The notes: generated from the letters alone by a model not told the origin. A stretch of DNA of 64,000 nucleotides from Conchocele bisecta (GCA_029237695.1 CM055274.1:16729505-16793504), one strand, 5' to 3'; numbered from the stretch's first letter, positions 11,098 through 23,800 are shown. Program-made: numbers and translations.

Positions 11098-11668
11098 CAC
11101 TATAGTCTGTTTCACGAAAGCTGCCCAAATTTTACGGCTATATAGACAATTCAAAAACAATATTATTTTTGATAATATTAAATTAAAGGACAATTTAAGA
11201 ATGAGCCTTTTTTTTTATTTCGTGAAATTTTGTCAAACATTGATTTTATTGCGAAAACAAAATTTCCCCATGTTAAATCCCCATAGACATCTTCACGGAG
11301 TGAAGATGTCTATGGGGATTTAACATAGGAATTTTTTTGAATTTAGAAATACTGGACCGATTTTTAAAATTTAACTTGTTTTCTTAGATCATATCCAAGC
11401 TATCTAGCTAGGTTTCGGAGCCAATTTCCAAATTTTTTTGTTTTTTTGACTCCTCCCATACTTCCTTACCACTTTTTCCCCCATGTTAAATTCCCATAGA
11501 CAAATCAATTTTTCGTAATAAAATCAATATTTGACCGAATTTCACGAAATAAAAAGAAGGCTCATTCTTAAATTTTCCTTTAATTTAATATTATCGAAAA
11601 TAATATTGTTTTTGAATTGTCTATATAGCCGTAAAATTTGGACAGCTTTCGTGAAACAGACTATAGTG
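11098..11668. mobile_element. 571-bp fold-back element, relative of 9581-10109
   Basis: Ends CACTATAGTCTGTTTCACGA and CGTGAAACAGACTATAGTG; shares the CCCATGTTAAATTCCCATAG and ATAAAATCAATATTTGA blocks with the 9581 element. A central perfect hairpin lies at 11270-11325. A truncated end of the family is at 29540-29620, a diverged copy at 15770-15950. Confidence 0.85.
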
Positions 11669-12094
11669 CAGAATAAAACATTTGATCATTTGGGTTGCGC
11701 CGGTGCCACGTTACTGTGGGTATGGACATATATATGTAATGTGCACCGTTCAAGCGGGGAAACATTTTGTTATGAATTTGTTATACTCTTTTTTTTTGTT
11801 TATGAACTGTGAAGACATTCCATTGTATTTGAGTTTTGCATTACAGAGGCGTCCTTTATGTGACCTAGCAAAGGCCCACTATTTTACAAATATGGTAAGT
11901 GGAAAATTACTGCACATTGATGAATTACTTCATTTGTCTAGCAAGAGTATCTATTACAATTTAAGGGGTCAGCGAAAGAAAGGGGCTGACTCCTTCAATT
12001 GTTTGTCAATAAAAAAAAAATCTTGTATGTTTAAGCAACTAAATGGCAGAAGGTATAGACCCCGATTAAATATAATGCACTGATTTGGGTTTAA

Positions 12095-12365
12095 ACTAGA
12101 GGCTGGTTGGGAGCATGCCTAGCGGTAAATTTAACGATGGGTTTCTTCCTTCATGGAATCCCGACATCTCTGGTTTGGCTCTCAGTACGTTGTGGCTTTC
12201 TTGTATGTGAGAGTTAAATCCGGTTGTACCCATTATAAAAGTAGTAAGATTAGTACTAATTGTATTACTGTCAGGGAGTTGGTGTCTGGTGTGGTTACGA
12301 CCTGTCTGGGGATTATAATTTCAGGGCTGAATATATATCCCAACCCCCACAACAGGTGATACATG
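12095..12365 (+). repeat. tRNA-like composite repeat, fragment
   Basis: GGAGCATGCCTAGCGGTAAA, CATGGAATCCCGACATCTCT and GTCTGGTGTGGTTACGACCT mark the family. Confidence 0.68.
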
Positions 12366-12604
12366 GATGGGATTCGACCTGGTTAACCTGGTCTAAAATT
12401 ACCTTAGCTGTTGGCACTCTGTTAACCATCATTTAAAATAAATAAATTAAACTGGTAACACAGACATGTACATGTAGTCCCATTTTGTCATTGTTTTGGT
12501 ACACATGCTATCTTCCTGTCAAATGTTGTGAACAAAGGAACCAGAGATGCTGGTCAGTTCTGGTTCTGTGTAAATGTATTTTGTGAAGGTGGTTCATTTC
12601 ATAG

Positions 12605-12850
12605 GAATGTACATATTTGTGTCTGTTACTGGAGAAATACAGCTTATGGGATTTGTGACCAATGTAGCTCCTATCCAAATAGTACACTCCTGTAGCCTCG
12701 TAGCGATCTATACTGCTTGTAGAAGCATGGCGGGCGTTTCATTGATGGAATGATAAACAGTGCAGATGCTGATTAGACTGCTTATCTGGATCTTCATTGG
12801 TCGCAAAACCCATAAACCCCATTTCTCTAGTCACATCCATATTTCACCAT
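12605..12850 (+). repeat. SINE-like repeat, GATCAG family
   Basis: Two overlapping partial copies, one forward (GGGATTTGTGACCAATGTAG) and one reversed (CTCTAGTCACATCC). Confidence 0.65.
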
Positions 12851-12904
12851 AATGCAATGTACATATATATACTTGTATGTAACTGCTGGTTGTTGTATAT
12901 TTTA

Positions 12905-13769
12905 TTAGCCAGGTTTTTTTGAAAAAAAATCCAGGCTATTGGATTGGCGAAAGCCGGGCGCGCGGGCGGGCTACCACATACAACTATCCAACATGTGACC
13001 ATTTTTTTACCTTCACCTATTATTTCTACGTAATTGACTTAGCCATTTTAAACGTTAACTTTTTAACGTACGTCTGGTTAAATTTTTTGGTTAAAACTTT
13101 TTCGTTATACTATATCTCTGCAACTGCTTTGCCCATTACCTTGAAACTTCACATGGGTGTTTATCATCGTCCATATTTTCATACTAAACCCCAACCGTGC
13201 GGCCCCTGTGCGCAATGTCAAGGTCAAATTACTTTGAATTTATTTATTAAAGTTTTTTCGTGTACTATATCTCTGCAACTGCTTCACCCATTACCTTGAT
13301 ACTTCACATGGGTGTTTATCATCGTCGCACCCGCTTGCGGAAAGCGCGATATCGTCGGCATTTTGGCATACGTCCGTCCGGGCACACATTAGGGTACTTA
13401 TGTGGCTAGCCCCACAGGGTTATGGACTTAGTAAAGGATAGGATTGGTTACAATTAGCCACCTAAAAAATCCTTTTATGTGGCTAAAAATCGTTTTATGT
13501 GGCTAATATTTAACATGTGATAAGCCACATAAGTATAGTACTGTAAGAACGTTTGTCCGTCCGTCCATACGTCCGTGTGTCCGGTTAAAGTTTTTTTGTT
13601 AAAAAGTTTTTCCATCTACTATATCTATTTTTTTAGTGTCCATGCCTCGCCCCAAGGCGCGACACGGCCACGGCCATCTAGTCTACAAAAAGTGGGTATA
13701 ATTATGTTATCCAAGTGTCCATGCTTGGGAAAAACCTGGCCTTCGTGGCTTTGCCTCGTTTCTTGTTGA
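12905..13769 (+). mobile_element. Tandem-core element, family A, with nested MITE
   Basis: A second copy of the 923-1912 family, with fewer core repeats. Its (CGTC)n tract is interrupted at 13381-13550 by a 170-bp element; the equivalent tract at 1688-1710 is uninterrupted and serves as an empty site. Confidence 0.8.
13381..13550. mobile_element. 170-bp MITE inserted in a (CGTC)n tract
   Basis: Begins GGCACACATTAGGGTACTTA and ends AGTACTGTAAGAAC; it has internal copies of TTTTATGTGGCTAA and terminal ACTTATGTGGCT / AGCCACATAAGT arms. Its inverted twin is at 44735-44905, also in a CGTC/GACG microsatellite. Confidence 0.8.
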
Positions 13770-13814
13770 ATAAAGATTCTCTGCCCAAATACATGTGTAA
13801 CATTTCATTCTAAC

Positions 13815-14165
13815 CAACAGGTGGGTGGCAGGAGCATGCAATGATTAATTTAATGATCGGGTTTCACCCTTACTGGAATCCCGACCAGATACCTGGTTTG
13901 GCTCTCACATACGTCTTTGGCATGTTGTATGCGACAGTTGAATCTGGTTATACCCCTTATGTGAGTATTACGATTACCGGTATTTGTAGTCCTATTTTAG
14001 GGGAAGGGGCCTGAGTGACTTATATGTGGTATGGATGTAAATATTCTGTTCTGATTTTGGGACTTTCCTCTCGATGCAGCAGATTGTATACAGGATCGAA
14101 TCCGTTGGCCCGGCCTTAACGACCTTAGCTCTTGATAGGCCGTTAAACACCAATAAATCAAATCT
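13815..14165 (+). repeat. tRNA-like composite repeat
   Basis: GGTGGGTGGCAGGAGCATGC, ACTGGAATCCCGACCAGATA, then ACAGGATCGAATCCGTTGGC (a B-box-like GGATCGAATCC) and GGCCGTTAAACACCAATAAA. Confidence 0.72.
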
Positions 14166-14419
14166 AACCAATAGGCTGCATTGGTTTATAGTATATACAC
14201 GAAAAGTTCCGATGCGGCTGCTACATCTTGTGCATTTATTGAACAATTATCTTGATTTTGAAACACATGTAATGAAGATATTCCAAAAGGTTCCAGACAA
14301 ATATACAGGCGGAATCCAGTAAATGGCTCATTCATTTTTTTTACCCCACCAACCCGTTTATTTAGACCATATTATATTCACAATGTATGGTATCAAAGTC
14401 AAGGTAGTAAACAGAATGT

Positions 14420-14600
14420 ACTAGATGGCCGCAGCCCGCATGTCACGCCCGCCGAGGCTTTGATAGTATACCGAAAAACTATAACCAAAAAAAAACCACT
14501 TTAATCTAAAACTGTAACCTGGACGCACGTACGGACCATACGGATGCATGCACGCCAATATGCCGACTATCGCGCTATCGCAACAAAAATTGCCCTAGTT
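14420..14600 (-). repeat. 3' end fragment of a tandem-core element (minus)
   Basis: Begins ACTAGATGGCCGCAGCCCGC and CGCCCGCCGAGGCTTTGATA, with a CGTACGGACCATACGGATGC tract. Confidence 0.7.
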
Positions 14601-14928
14601 TTGGGCTCGTTCAAACACCATGCATTCCTGTTTTTTCACCGACACATGACTGGCAATGGATGCATGTCTTGCGTCTTCAAATATAGTCACTTCAGGCATC
14701 TGTTTGCAGCATTTCATTAGTTACTGGCAAATTGGCTACCAAAGACAAGGCGACAATTCTCTGTACGACACAACTGGGCTGTGGACGCATGAATTACGTG
14801 TCAAGTCTGACAGAAATCCGATTACAAAGTCTCACAATATAGATGTGGACTGTTGAAACTGGAGAAAGCGAGCAGAGGCTCACGTATACCCCCGGCCGCC
14901 ACCTGGACTGACAAATAAATAGTAATGG

Positions 14929-15361
14929 AGAATAGTAGGTTAGTGCCGTGAATGGGAAAAACTATCCGGCAACGCCCAGGAATTTCTTTATTTCTCATCA
15001 GAAGTATATGTTGTGACCACTCATTTGAACCGTCTTGCCGAGACGGTTCAAATGAGTGGTCACAACATATACTTTGGTTCAGAAATAAGGAAAATAGATA
15101 GAGAATAGTAGGTTAGTGCCGTGAATGGGAAAAATATCTGGCAAGGCTCAGGAAACGGGATGGGCGAGGCTCTGCCGAGCACATCCCGTTTCCGTGCCGC
15201 GCCAGATATGTTTTCCCATTCACGGCACTAACCTACTATTCTGTTTATCCGGTCAACACCTAAAAATGGCTTTAAAATGCAAAAATAGTATGGACTGTAT
15301 ATCAAAAATGTTTCACGGCACCGTGTTTCACGGCACATACGCACTGTGTTGACGGGATAAA
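14929..15361 (-). mobile_element. ~440-bp compound-hairpin element, copy 2
   Basis: Inverted copy of 6223-6660 with all three hairpins, highly similar throughout; the right end is GTGTTGACGGGATAA. Confidence 0.88.
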
Positions 15362-16049
15362 AACTTAATAATGGGTACCCGAAAACTTTAACGCAAATCT
15401 TATGGACCAAATTTCTAAATAATTTGACCTTGACCTTGGACATGAAGGCCGCAAGAGTGTGGTATGCAATGAAAATATGGATGATGATACAGAAGTATTC
15501 CGGATGTAATGGGTTAAAGTTCTACAAGTTCAAATGGTGGTCACGACATATACTTCCAAGCACATATAAAGAAAATAATTTATAATTTTTCACAAACAAA
15601 ATGACATCCTCAGCATGAAATGGGTTAATGTATCTACATTCACGGCATTTTGTCGCATTACAATATACATGTACCGTTTGCTCCACGTAAAATCCATCTA
15701 TAGGTTTGAGACCTTATTAAATGGGACTATTATCAAAGATTAAGTAGTTTTGTAAATAATACAGATGTTGCATCTCCAAAATATTTTATTTTATTTGATG
15801 AAATTCCCTCAAATGCTGATTTTATTTCGGAAAAAAATATAACTATCTAGCCTAGTTTCGGTCAGGTTTGTTTTTTCACAATTGATAGTTAGTATGTTGG
15901 CCCATGTTAAATTCACATTGGATTTGATTTAATTGTGTTTAACAGTGTGTCAACAGCGAAGGTCACTTTAGGCCAGGTTAACGGTCAAATCCCATACATT
16001 CCCTGTTGTATGGTGGGTGGGACCTGGTGCCAGGTCCTCACAACACCCG

Positions 16050-16925
16050 AGAAACCATTTTTTGTCCAGCTGTTGTGGAAAGGGAGACATAGTGATAACA
16101 ACGACGTCTGGGTGTCCGTGTGTGCGTCCGTGCTTCAGTCCGAAATCTGCGGTAATGTTTTTAAATACCTTACATCTCTGCAGTTCTAAGTCACATTGAC
16201 TTGAAACTTCATATTCTTATTAGTCATCATCCATATACAGGCCCGTAGCCAGGGGGGGTCGGAGCGGTCGGACGACCCCCCCGCCCAGCCTCAAGGTCCA
16301 CTTTTTTAGCCTCGAGGTCCACTTTTTTAGACCCCCTAGATATCGCAGGCCCCTTCGGCCTTCGAAACGACCCCCCCTTCAAACAGGTCTGGCTACGGGC
16401 CCGATATATTCATGCTGTATCCCACTCATGCGGCCCCTGTGCCCAAGGTCAAATGACTTAGAAGTTTGCGTTAAAGTTTTCAGATACCTACTATCTCTGT
16501 AAACGCAAGTCTGATTTGCTTGAAACTTTGTATGCTTATTGGTCATCATCCATATATTCATTCTGTGTCCCACTCGTGCTGCCCGTATGCCCCAAGGTCA
16601 AGGCCAAAAGTTTGCGTTATTATAAAATCTGCCTTATATCTCCACAATTGTTACTCCAATTTACTTCCAACATCAAATACTTCCTTTTCATCATCCATAT
16701 TTTCATTCCATTCAAACTTCAAATAATTCTTTATTATCATCCTTATTTTCATTCAATAGCCCATCCATGCGGCCCACATGCCCAAGATCAAATGACTATA
16801 CAATTTGCGTTAAAGCTTTTACATACCTTATATCTCCACAACCCTTAATTCAAACTTCAAATAAATACACTCAGAGACCACATCAAATGCCTCGGCGGGC
16901 TCGACATGCGGGCACGGCTGTCCGG
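16050..16925 (+). mobile_element. Tandem-core element, family B, with nested palindrome
   Basis: A CGACGTCTGGGTGTCCGTGT start, then about four ~155-bp core repeats (CTTGAAACTT, TCATCATCCATATATTCAT, CGGCCC(C/A)(T/C)(G/A)TGCCC, TTTGCGTTAAAG), closing with CCTCGGCGGGCTCGACATGC. The first core repeat is interrupted at about 16240-16402. Confidence 0.75.
16240..16402. mobile_element. MITE with GGCCCGTAGCCAGGGGGG-type ends
   Basis: GCCCGTAGCCAGGGGGGGTC at the left mirrors CTGGCTACGGGCC at the right. It is inserted in a CATCCATATATTCAT motif that is intact in the neighbouring core repeat at 16547. Confidence 0.8.
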
Positions 16926-16984
16926 TTTCGCTATGAAATCAACATATGGAAATCCCAAAATCAGAATATATATTCAGCCCTGAA

Positions 16985-17640
16985 TTAGAATAACATGATC
17001 TGGTGCCAGGTCCATATGATACCACAGCAAAGTCACTTGGCCCCTTCCCCTTAAAGTTTTTGTTTATTGGTGTTTAACGACCTATCAACAGCTAAGGTCA
17101 TGTAAGGCCGGGCAACCGGGTTCGATCCCGTTTTAACCTGCTGCATTGGGGGAAAATCCCAAAATCAGAACGGAATACTTACATCGAGAACAAATATATT
17201 CAGTCCTGAAATTAGAATAACCTGACCTGGTGCCAGGTCCATACCACACCAGTCACTTGGCCCCTTCCCCTAAAATAGGATTACAAATAATCGTAATACT
17301 CACATAATGGGTATAACCAGATTCGACTGTCACATACATAATTCCAAAGAGGTATGTGAGGTTCAAACCAGGTCTCCAGTCGGGATTCCGGTAAGGATGA
17401 ACCCCGATTGTTAAATTACCCATCGCATGCTCCCACCTGCCTCCCACTTCCCCTTAAAGTAATAGGTTTACGAATAATCATAATACTCACATAAGGGGTA
17501 TAACCAGATTCAACTGCCACATACAAGAATGCTAATGACGTATGCGAGGGCCAAAGCAGGTCTCCGGTCGGGATTCCGGTAAGGATGAACTCCAATCGTT
17601 ATACTACCCATCACATCCCACCTACCACCCACTGTTTGGG
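16985..17640 (-). repeat. tRNA-like composite repeats, tandem
   Basis: One full copy (17040-17450: TTTATTGGTGTTTAACGACC, CGGGTTCGATCCCG, CCTGGTGCCAGGTCCATACC, GGGATTCCGGTAAGGATGAA) followed by a second 3' half (17455-17640). GGTTCGATCCC resembles a pol III B box, so a tRNA-derived SINE is possible; no clear A box was found. Confidence 0.72.
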
Positions 17641-18185
17641 ACAGGTAACATTTGTATTAATATTTTAATTGGGCAAAACCCATAGGCAGATTTTATGTGG
17701 AACAGACTATATCTGGTAATCTCTTTGCTGACTGGTAGGTGCAGAATTCGAATAAGCAATACAGACGAAACAATTTTGTGTTCACTGTTTATTAGTACAT
17801 GTACATGTAATAAGTGTGATACATTTTATTACGGCATGTAAAATCTCTTGCTGATATTACTCTATTTAATATCTCAAGAAATACTGGCAATAATAAAATA
17901 GTTAAATTGTTAACTCTTTGCATGCTGGGAAACTTGTGGGCTATTTATAGTTCAAATAACTGACAACCATTGGTTATATTTTCCCCTGTACACATATGTC
18001 TTGCTACATTTGTATTCATTAGAATCAAGTCCTTAGGATGCAATTCTCATGAAATTCCAAGACATATTTAAGAGAAAGAAATAAGAAAAATACTCTTAAT
18101 TTATTGGCTGTTATTTTCACCGCTAGCATGCAAAGAGTTGAATATACATATTTATACATGTTAACTCTGACAGAATAAATGTCTA
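17641..18185. other. Unassigned, AT-rich
   Basis: A possible long imperfect inverted repeat: TTAACTCTTTGCATGCTGGG near 17908 and CTAGCATGCAAAGAGTTGAA near 18123, a ~230-bp palindromic element. No gene. Confidence 0.55.
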
Positions 18186-18396
18186 TTAACCCTTACTACG
18201 CTGAATTAAATGTCGTCTGCTGGAAATGTTTTATTTTCAATATTTCTCGACAAAAACCTGGTTTTGACAGCACATGAGAATCGTCTCCAGTGGAAACGAT
18301 TCTCATGTGCTGTCAAAACCAGTTTTTTGTTAAGAATTAAAGCAAAAATTAAAAACAGCAGACGACAATTTCCGTCAACAGTGTAGGAAGGGTTAA
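18186..18396. mobile_element. piggyBac-like MITE (TTAA), second subfamily
   Basis: TTAACCCTTACTACGCTGAA and GTGTAGGAAGGGTTAA. Inner arms TTTGACAGCACATGAGAATC and GATTCTCATGTGCTGTCAAA, and GTCGTCTGCTG / CAGCAGACGAC. Related partial copies at 20060-20330, 20835-20965 and 41385-41600. Confidence 0.83.
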
Positions 18397-18478
18397 CAAA
18401 TACAACGACATCAAAAGACGAGCAATAAACATGGCTAAAACATTGCCTAGCATGTTCTGTATTCAGCAGGAAGCAATA

Positions 18479-19022
18479 CCGTAAAGATTCTAATAGACGC
18501 CCGGGCGTCTATTAGAATCACCACTGGCTCCGAAGTCCAGGGTGGGCGTTTAATAGAGGCAAGTGTTATTCAGCAAAGGGAAAATGATAAAAAAAATATA
18601 CGATGTTCTGCTATCTGAACAAAAACATAACTAAGGGACGTTACTCTCAAATGCCAGACTTGATTGTACTGTCTGTCAGTTTATAAACATTTGGGCCAAG
18701 ACGTTTCGGCCCACTCTGGTCATTATGGTACAGTCGGTATAGAAATGTTAAATTTAATGATAAATGTATATCAAGACAGCTTTCGAAATTGAAAGTAGCA
18801 ATTATGTTTTTTCCCCCGATTTTAAAGGAAGTTGCTTTCGAAATAATGGAAAGAAAAAAAATCTAATTTGACAATTAGCTCCGATTTTGTTTCAAGTCGG
18901 TACTGGGCGTTTATTAGAGGAACTAATTTCGTGAAAATCGGCCAAAAAATGTGTCATTTTCAACGTAAAAAGTGGGGGGTGGGTATCTATTAGAGCATGG
19001 GCATCTATTAGAATCTTTACGG
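18479..19022. mobile_element. 544-bp element with TA flanks and CCGTAAAGATTC ends
   Basis: CCGTAAAGATTCTAATAGAC and CTATTAGAATCTTTACGG termini with TA on both sides (18477-18478, 19023-19024). Further internal copies of the GGGCGTCTATTAGA motif at both ends. Non-coding; TA duplication suggests Tc1/mariner mobilisation. Confidence 0.83.
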
Positions 19023-19059
19023 TAATTATAAAAGCACTGCGTTTCCGATCATGTCTCCG

Positions 19060-19320
19060 ACTTCAGGCGCGGATACAGGGGGGTGGTCCAGGGGGTCCGG
19101 AACCCCCCTGCTCCCGGCAATACTCGAATTGTTGGATGACTTTTTTCGTGGCCTAGGTGTCTGGAAATCGCATCTGCGGCGATCTGGCATCTAAACATTT
19201 CCTGGGGGAGGACCCCCAGACCCCCCTACTTTACAATTTCGCGCTCGCGGAGGTCGGCTATCCCGACTTGTAATTACAGACACACCCCTGTGATTATTTC
19301 TGTATCCGCGCCTGGACTTG
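19060..19320 (+). repeat. GCGCGGAT-type repeat with self-complementary ends
   Basis: Starts TCAGGCGCGGATACAGGGGG and ends GTATCCGCGCCTGGA, an inverted repeat; inner GGGGGTCCGGAACCCCCCTG and GGAGGACCCCCAGACCCCCC also pair. Probably a relative of the poly-G family. Confidence 0.65.
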
Positions 19321-20060
19321 TGTTTAGCAACTGCAATACAGGGGTCATACCAGTTATCCGCACAATCAGTTTATCGGACAAATGAAACTACCTGTTAATT
19401 AAGCGCATTCTTTTGATCCGATATTGCAACGAATACATATAAGTCACGCATCTGGTTGCTGTTTCCATACCAGTGTGAAGAATATATCGCCAAGGTAAAC
19501 ATTTTAGTAAAATTTGCTCAAAACATTCCCCAACTCTGTCCACAAGTTGTTTACAACGTCGAATGTCGCGCGGGGGCCAGTCGAGTGCGCACATTACGTC
19601 ATTGTCGAGTTAATTGCCGATAAATTCTATAAATATGGTGTTTCCAAGAAGCGAAGGGGGACTGATTTTTCTGCAGAACTACACAATGCTGTTTACACTG
19701 GTTTCCAGGCGATAAACTTATGATTTCAATGTGAGAATAGAAGTTATAAGACTATTATACGTTTGTCCGGATAACTGATTGTCGATGTTAATTTTGGGGC
19801 AATCTTACGACTGATGATCTGACCCAATTTTAAGTGAGAAAGATGGTACATTTTGCTAAATAGTTTACATGCGCTGAGAAAGCAAGAACCGAGGATTGTT
19901 CTGTGAAAATTATATGCCAGTAGCTGCTGTTTTAAGAAAAATATCGTAATAACACAGCCATATTTGTCTGATAATCTGGAGGATCCCGGTAGTGGAAAGC
20001 AGATATCCATTAGTAATGATTATAAAGTATTGCCAATCCATGTTTTTTTTATGAAAAAGA
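19321..20060. other. Inverted-repeat bounded sequence
   Basis: CCAGTTATCCGCACAATCAG...TTTATCGGACAAATG at 19350 and CGTTTGTCCGGATAACTG at 19759 form arms of a probable ~430-bp non-coding element. No gene recognised. Confidence 0.5.
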
Positions 20061-20604
20061 AATTAAAATGTAAACAGCAGACGACAAAATTAAATTCAGC
20101 ATTGTAAGGGTTAAATTAGCACTAAACTAATGGAAATGATCAATCACAGACTGAATAAGGTAAAAGAATATATCCAACAGCAAATGGAGTATTAACCATT
20201 ACAATGCTGAATTAAATTTTGTCGTCTGCTGTTTATTTTTTAATTCCAATGGAAATGATTCTCAAGTGCTGACAAATCATGTTTTTATTAAGAAGAAAGG
20301 CAAAATATTAAAAAATAAAACCGCAGACATTTTCATTTCCCGCCTACTAAGGGTTTCCCGCCCACCCAGTAGGCACAAAATTGCGGTGTTTGCAAACAGT
20401 GCAGATCCAGATGACCCGGCTTGTGACAAGCTGTCTCATCAGGATCTGCACTGTTTGCAAAGCTTCACAGTATTTAGACAACAAAAAAACCCACACCCTT
20501 TTCATAAATAGACTAGTCTGAAAATCATTTTGCGACGATTGGGTTGGTTGGAAAATTAACATTTCAAAATCCATTCCAGTTATTTCGGGGTTGAATTATT
20601 AACT

Positions 20605-20610
20605 TTTATT
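20605..20610 (-). terminator. AMDHD2 candidate poly(A) signal
   Basis: AATAAA on the minus strand, five bases after the AMDHD2 stop codon. If used, the 3' UTR would be only about 20-40 nt. Other hexamers further downstream cannot be excluded. Confidence 0.5.
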
Positions 20611-20615
20611 CAGTC

Positions 20616-20809
20616 CTACAAGCCAGGCAGACGGCCCGAGTCCCAGACTTTGTCGCCAGCTATATACGTGGCGAGCAGATTGAGGCTCGGGTCCAGGAAG
20701 ACAAAGTCGGCGTCGGTGCCGTAATCAAGCGTGCCCTTCCTGTCCGTGATGCCCAGCATGTCGGCCGGGTGTAGAGTGGCCGACTCCAGGGCGTGCACGA
20801 TACCACAGC
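20616..20809 (-). CDS. AMDHD2: AMDHD2 exon 9 (terminal)
   Basis: A 194-nt exon with acceptor GTGTTGCAG. It encodes (G)[20 protein letters not shown], then [15 protein letters not shown], the closing beta-sandwich segment [13 protein letters not shown], and TAG at 20616-20618. It is GC-rich compared with the surrounding DNA, as expected for a conserved exon. Confidence 0.96.
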
Positions 20810-23800
20810 CTGCAACACGACATTGATGGCTCAGTGAACTAACCCTTACGCCGAATTAAATTTTCTCAATAAAAACCTTTTTTGCAGCGCATGAGAATCG
20901 TCCATGACGATTCTCATGTGCTGTCAAAACAGGTTTTTTGTTAAGAATTAAGGCAAAAATGCAGGCGTTAGTGGAATTGATAGATTATTTGGTGTTTGAC
21001 GACCTACCGTTTGTGGCTGTGACTGGAGAAATGGGGCTTATGGGATTTTTAACCTGTGTAGCTCCTGATCAAATAGCACAATCCTGTGGCCTGATAACGA
21101 TCTATATTGCTTGTTAGAAGCACGACGGGTGTCCATTGATGGAACCGTAACCGTGAGGCGCACTTAAAATAATTCTTAAGAAAACAGAAAATAAACACAT
21201 TTTATTGATGAATTTATTTCAAATGCTGGAATTATAAGGAATGAATGGCCTCTTTGTTGAATTTATCGGGGATATAAACTTGGAAAAGTCGCGGGAATAC
21301 TGGACGAGGCCTTCTGGCCTTCGTCCAGTATTCCCGCGACTTTTCCAAGTTTATACCCCGATAAATTCCACAAAAAGGCCATTCATTCCTATATTGAAGA
21401 GTGACGTGTAAGAAGGAGCACCAAGTCCATGAGGACTTAGCACCCCTTCTTACACTGACCCCTTACAATACGAGGTCATGTTCAACCTGTGGTGTCTAGT
21501 TGTTCATATAAAGAAATACAGAGAAAAGCCGGAACATGTCAAATGCCTGCACGCCGGCCCATATACAGTGGAACCTCTCCAAACCGGACACCCTGGGAGG
21601 TCCAAACCGGACACCCTGGGAGGTCCCCAGGGTGTCCGGTTTGGAGACGTTCCACTGTAAATCAGCCATGTGAGCGCTTCATGACACGTTATAGTATTTT
21701 GCAATCATAAACAGTCATTGTAATCAGAGATACATAACAGTGAAACACATCTAAGGTAAACATCCATATTCTCCAGAGTGTCCGGTTTAGAGGGGTTCCA
21801 CTGTAGTAATGCTATTCTAATACAAAGTAAATTCCCCTCTAGTGAGCGACAAAAGCGCAATTATAAGATATGGATACGGATGGATCACCAGATGAACAGA
21901 GGCCACAATATACGAGTGTTGAGGCATGGTTAGTTTTAAAACAAGAAAGCATATACAAAAACTTCAACACAAAAGTAATTTCACCTTGGGCATGCGGGCC
22001 ATACGTGTGGCCTATAGAATGAAAATATAAATTTTGATAAGAAAGCATGAAAGGTTTCAAGTCAGTCCCACTTATGGTTGTAGAGATATAAAAGAATAAA
22101 AACGATTTTTCCAATGTTTTATGCAGTCATTTATGTAGACTTTATAGTTGTGGAAATAATAGGTACCCAACAACTAAAACAGACAGATGGACATACACAT
22201 ACCACCATACAAGATGACCTCTTTTTTTGAAAACAAAATGGGAACATACCGTATTTACCGTAAATTTCCGGACACCCTTTATTTTCGGACAAGCTCATTT
22301 TGTAGAAAATTAATTATTTTCATGTACTCTTAATTTTCGGACAAGCTAACATTTGATAATATTCTCAAATCGTAAATTTTCGGACACGAAAATAGGCAAA
22401 TGCGTCCATAAAATTTGTTGTTGTTGTAGCGTAATTAATTTTTGAGTAGCCTAGTACGGTAGCTGGACATAACGGACCCTGGACATAACGGACCCGATTT
22501 CAGACGAAACGGACCCGATTTCTGGACATAACGGACCCGATTCCTGGTAGACATAGACTACCGTAGTACACATTTGTATCTCGTATATTTGCTGATACTG
22601 GGAAATCATTGATTCTTTCTCTTTTCAGCACCCGACCGATCTGGCCCCTTTACAGTGGATTATACGGAATGCCAATTGTAGCATTGTACACATAGTATAT
22701 GAATAAAAATATGATATTAAAAACATTTTATTTATTCATGCATAGATGTAGATCTACGCAGGTCCGTGCAATCCATTATTGTAAACGTGTGTAGAAAAAA
22801 AGTGTAGTAAACGCGTGAGCCATCATCATTCGATGACGCAATGACCGATATCCTGTTCCATCAGCTGCAACGTCACGTGACAAGCTAGTGCGTTGCAATC
22901 TGTGGTGAGCACAGGTGGAAGACTCGGACCTATGACACCAAAATAAATGCCTATTAAAAAAAATCCCATTATCCCACCCACCTGGTATCGTACTGTACAT
23001 GACGTTAATAATAGAAGATAGTACGAGATCAAGTGGGTGGGGTAATGGATTTTTTGTAATGGTAATTTCTTTGTGTCACACATCGATCCGACTATTCCAC
23101 CTGTGGGTTCGAGTACACACAGAGTTAACCCTTTCAACGCCACAGACCTGTTTAGTGCCCCATAAACCTGTTGTCTGCCAGCCATGTTTTGCCCGACGGT
23201 GTTATAATATTGCGCCAGTTCATGAGGTAATCAGGCTTATCACGTGAGATTTTCGACGAAGATTAATCTGATAATAGTGTACATTTTCTGTAAACGATAC
23301 CGAATGTTGACGAATATTAAATTAGTAATTATTACGCATTTGCTCTGAAAATGTTATCAACTTTCCGATATATTTGCAGAAAAAAGTCAAATCATTCTCG
23401 GCGAAAATCTCAGTTATACAATAAAGTTGATTATCTCATGCACTGGCTCAATTATGACGTAGCGAAACAAGGCCAGTTGTCATGTACACATGCGCCGGGG
23501 CGTGGGCTAAATTGAAAACAAATTTCAGCAGCGCTGTAACAATTTATTTAATCTGGGTTGAGTTAATCTGCGCGACTGATACGCGATCTCCGATTGGTCA
23601 GCCTTTACACCTAATTAATATTCCACCAATGGTGAGCTCGAACGCATGCCAGGAAAAATGAAATTGAGCATGGAATTAGCGCTGCTTTGTTACTGGGACC
23701 AATAATTGATCTTATTCCCAGTTTGCTCGGATTAATTTACGAAATGTGCAAACGTGATCAGCTGCACATTCACATCTGTGAGATAAAAGGAGGCTATTCA

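Noticed and set aside
11531..12083. Frames of 93 and 133 codons
   Set aside because: They start inside a fold-back element arm and run across unrelated sequence; composition is AT-driven and no motif is present.
12919..13299. 126-codon plus frame
   Set aside because: It lies wholly in a family A tandem-core element; the paralogous region at 1402-1614 has the same peptide in a different, broken arrangement.
17110..17135. Possible tRNA gene (GGTTCGATCCC box)
   Set aside because: No cloverleaf or A box can be built around it; it recurs in the same composite repeat, so it is at most tRNA-derived.
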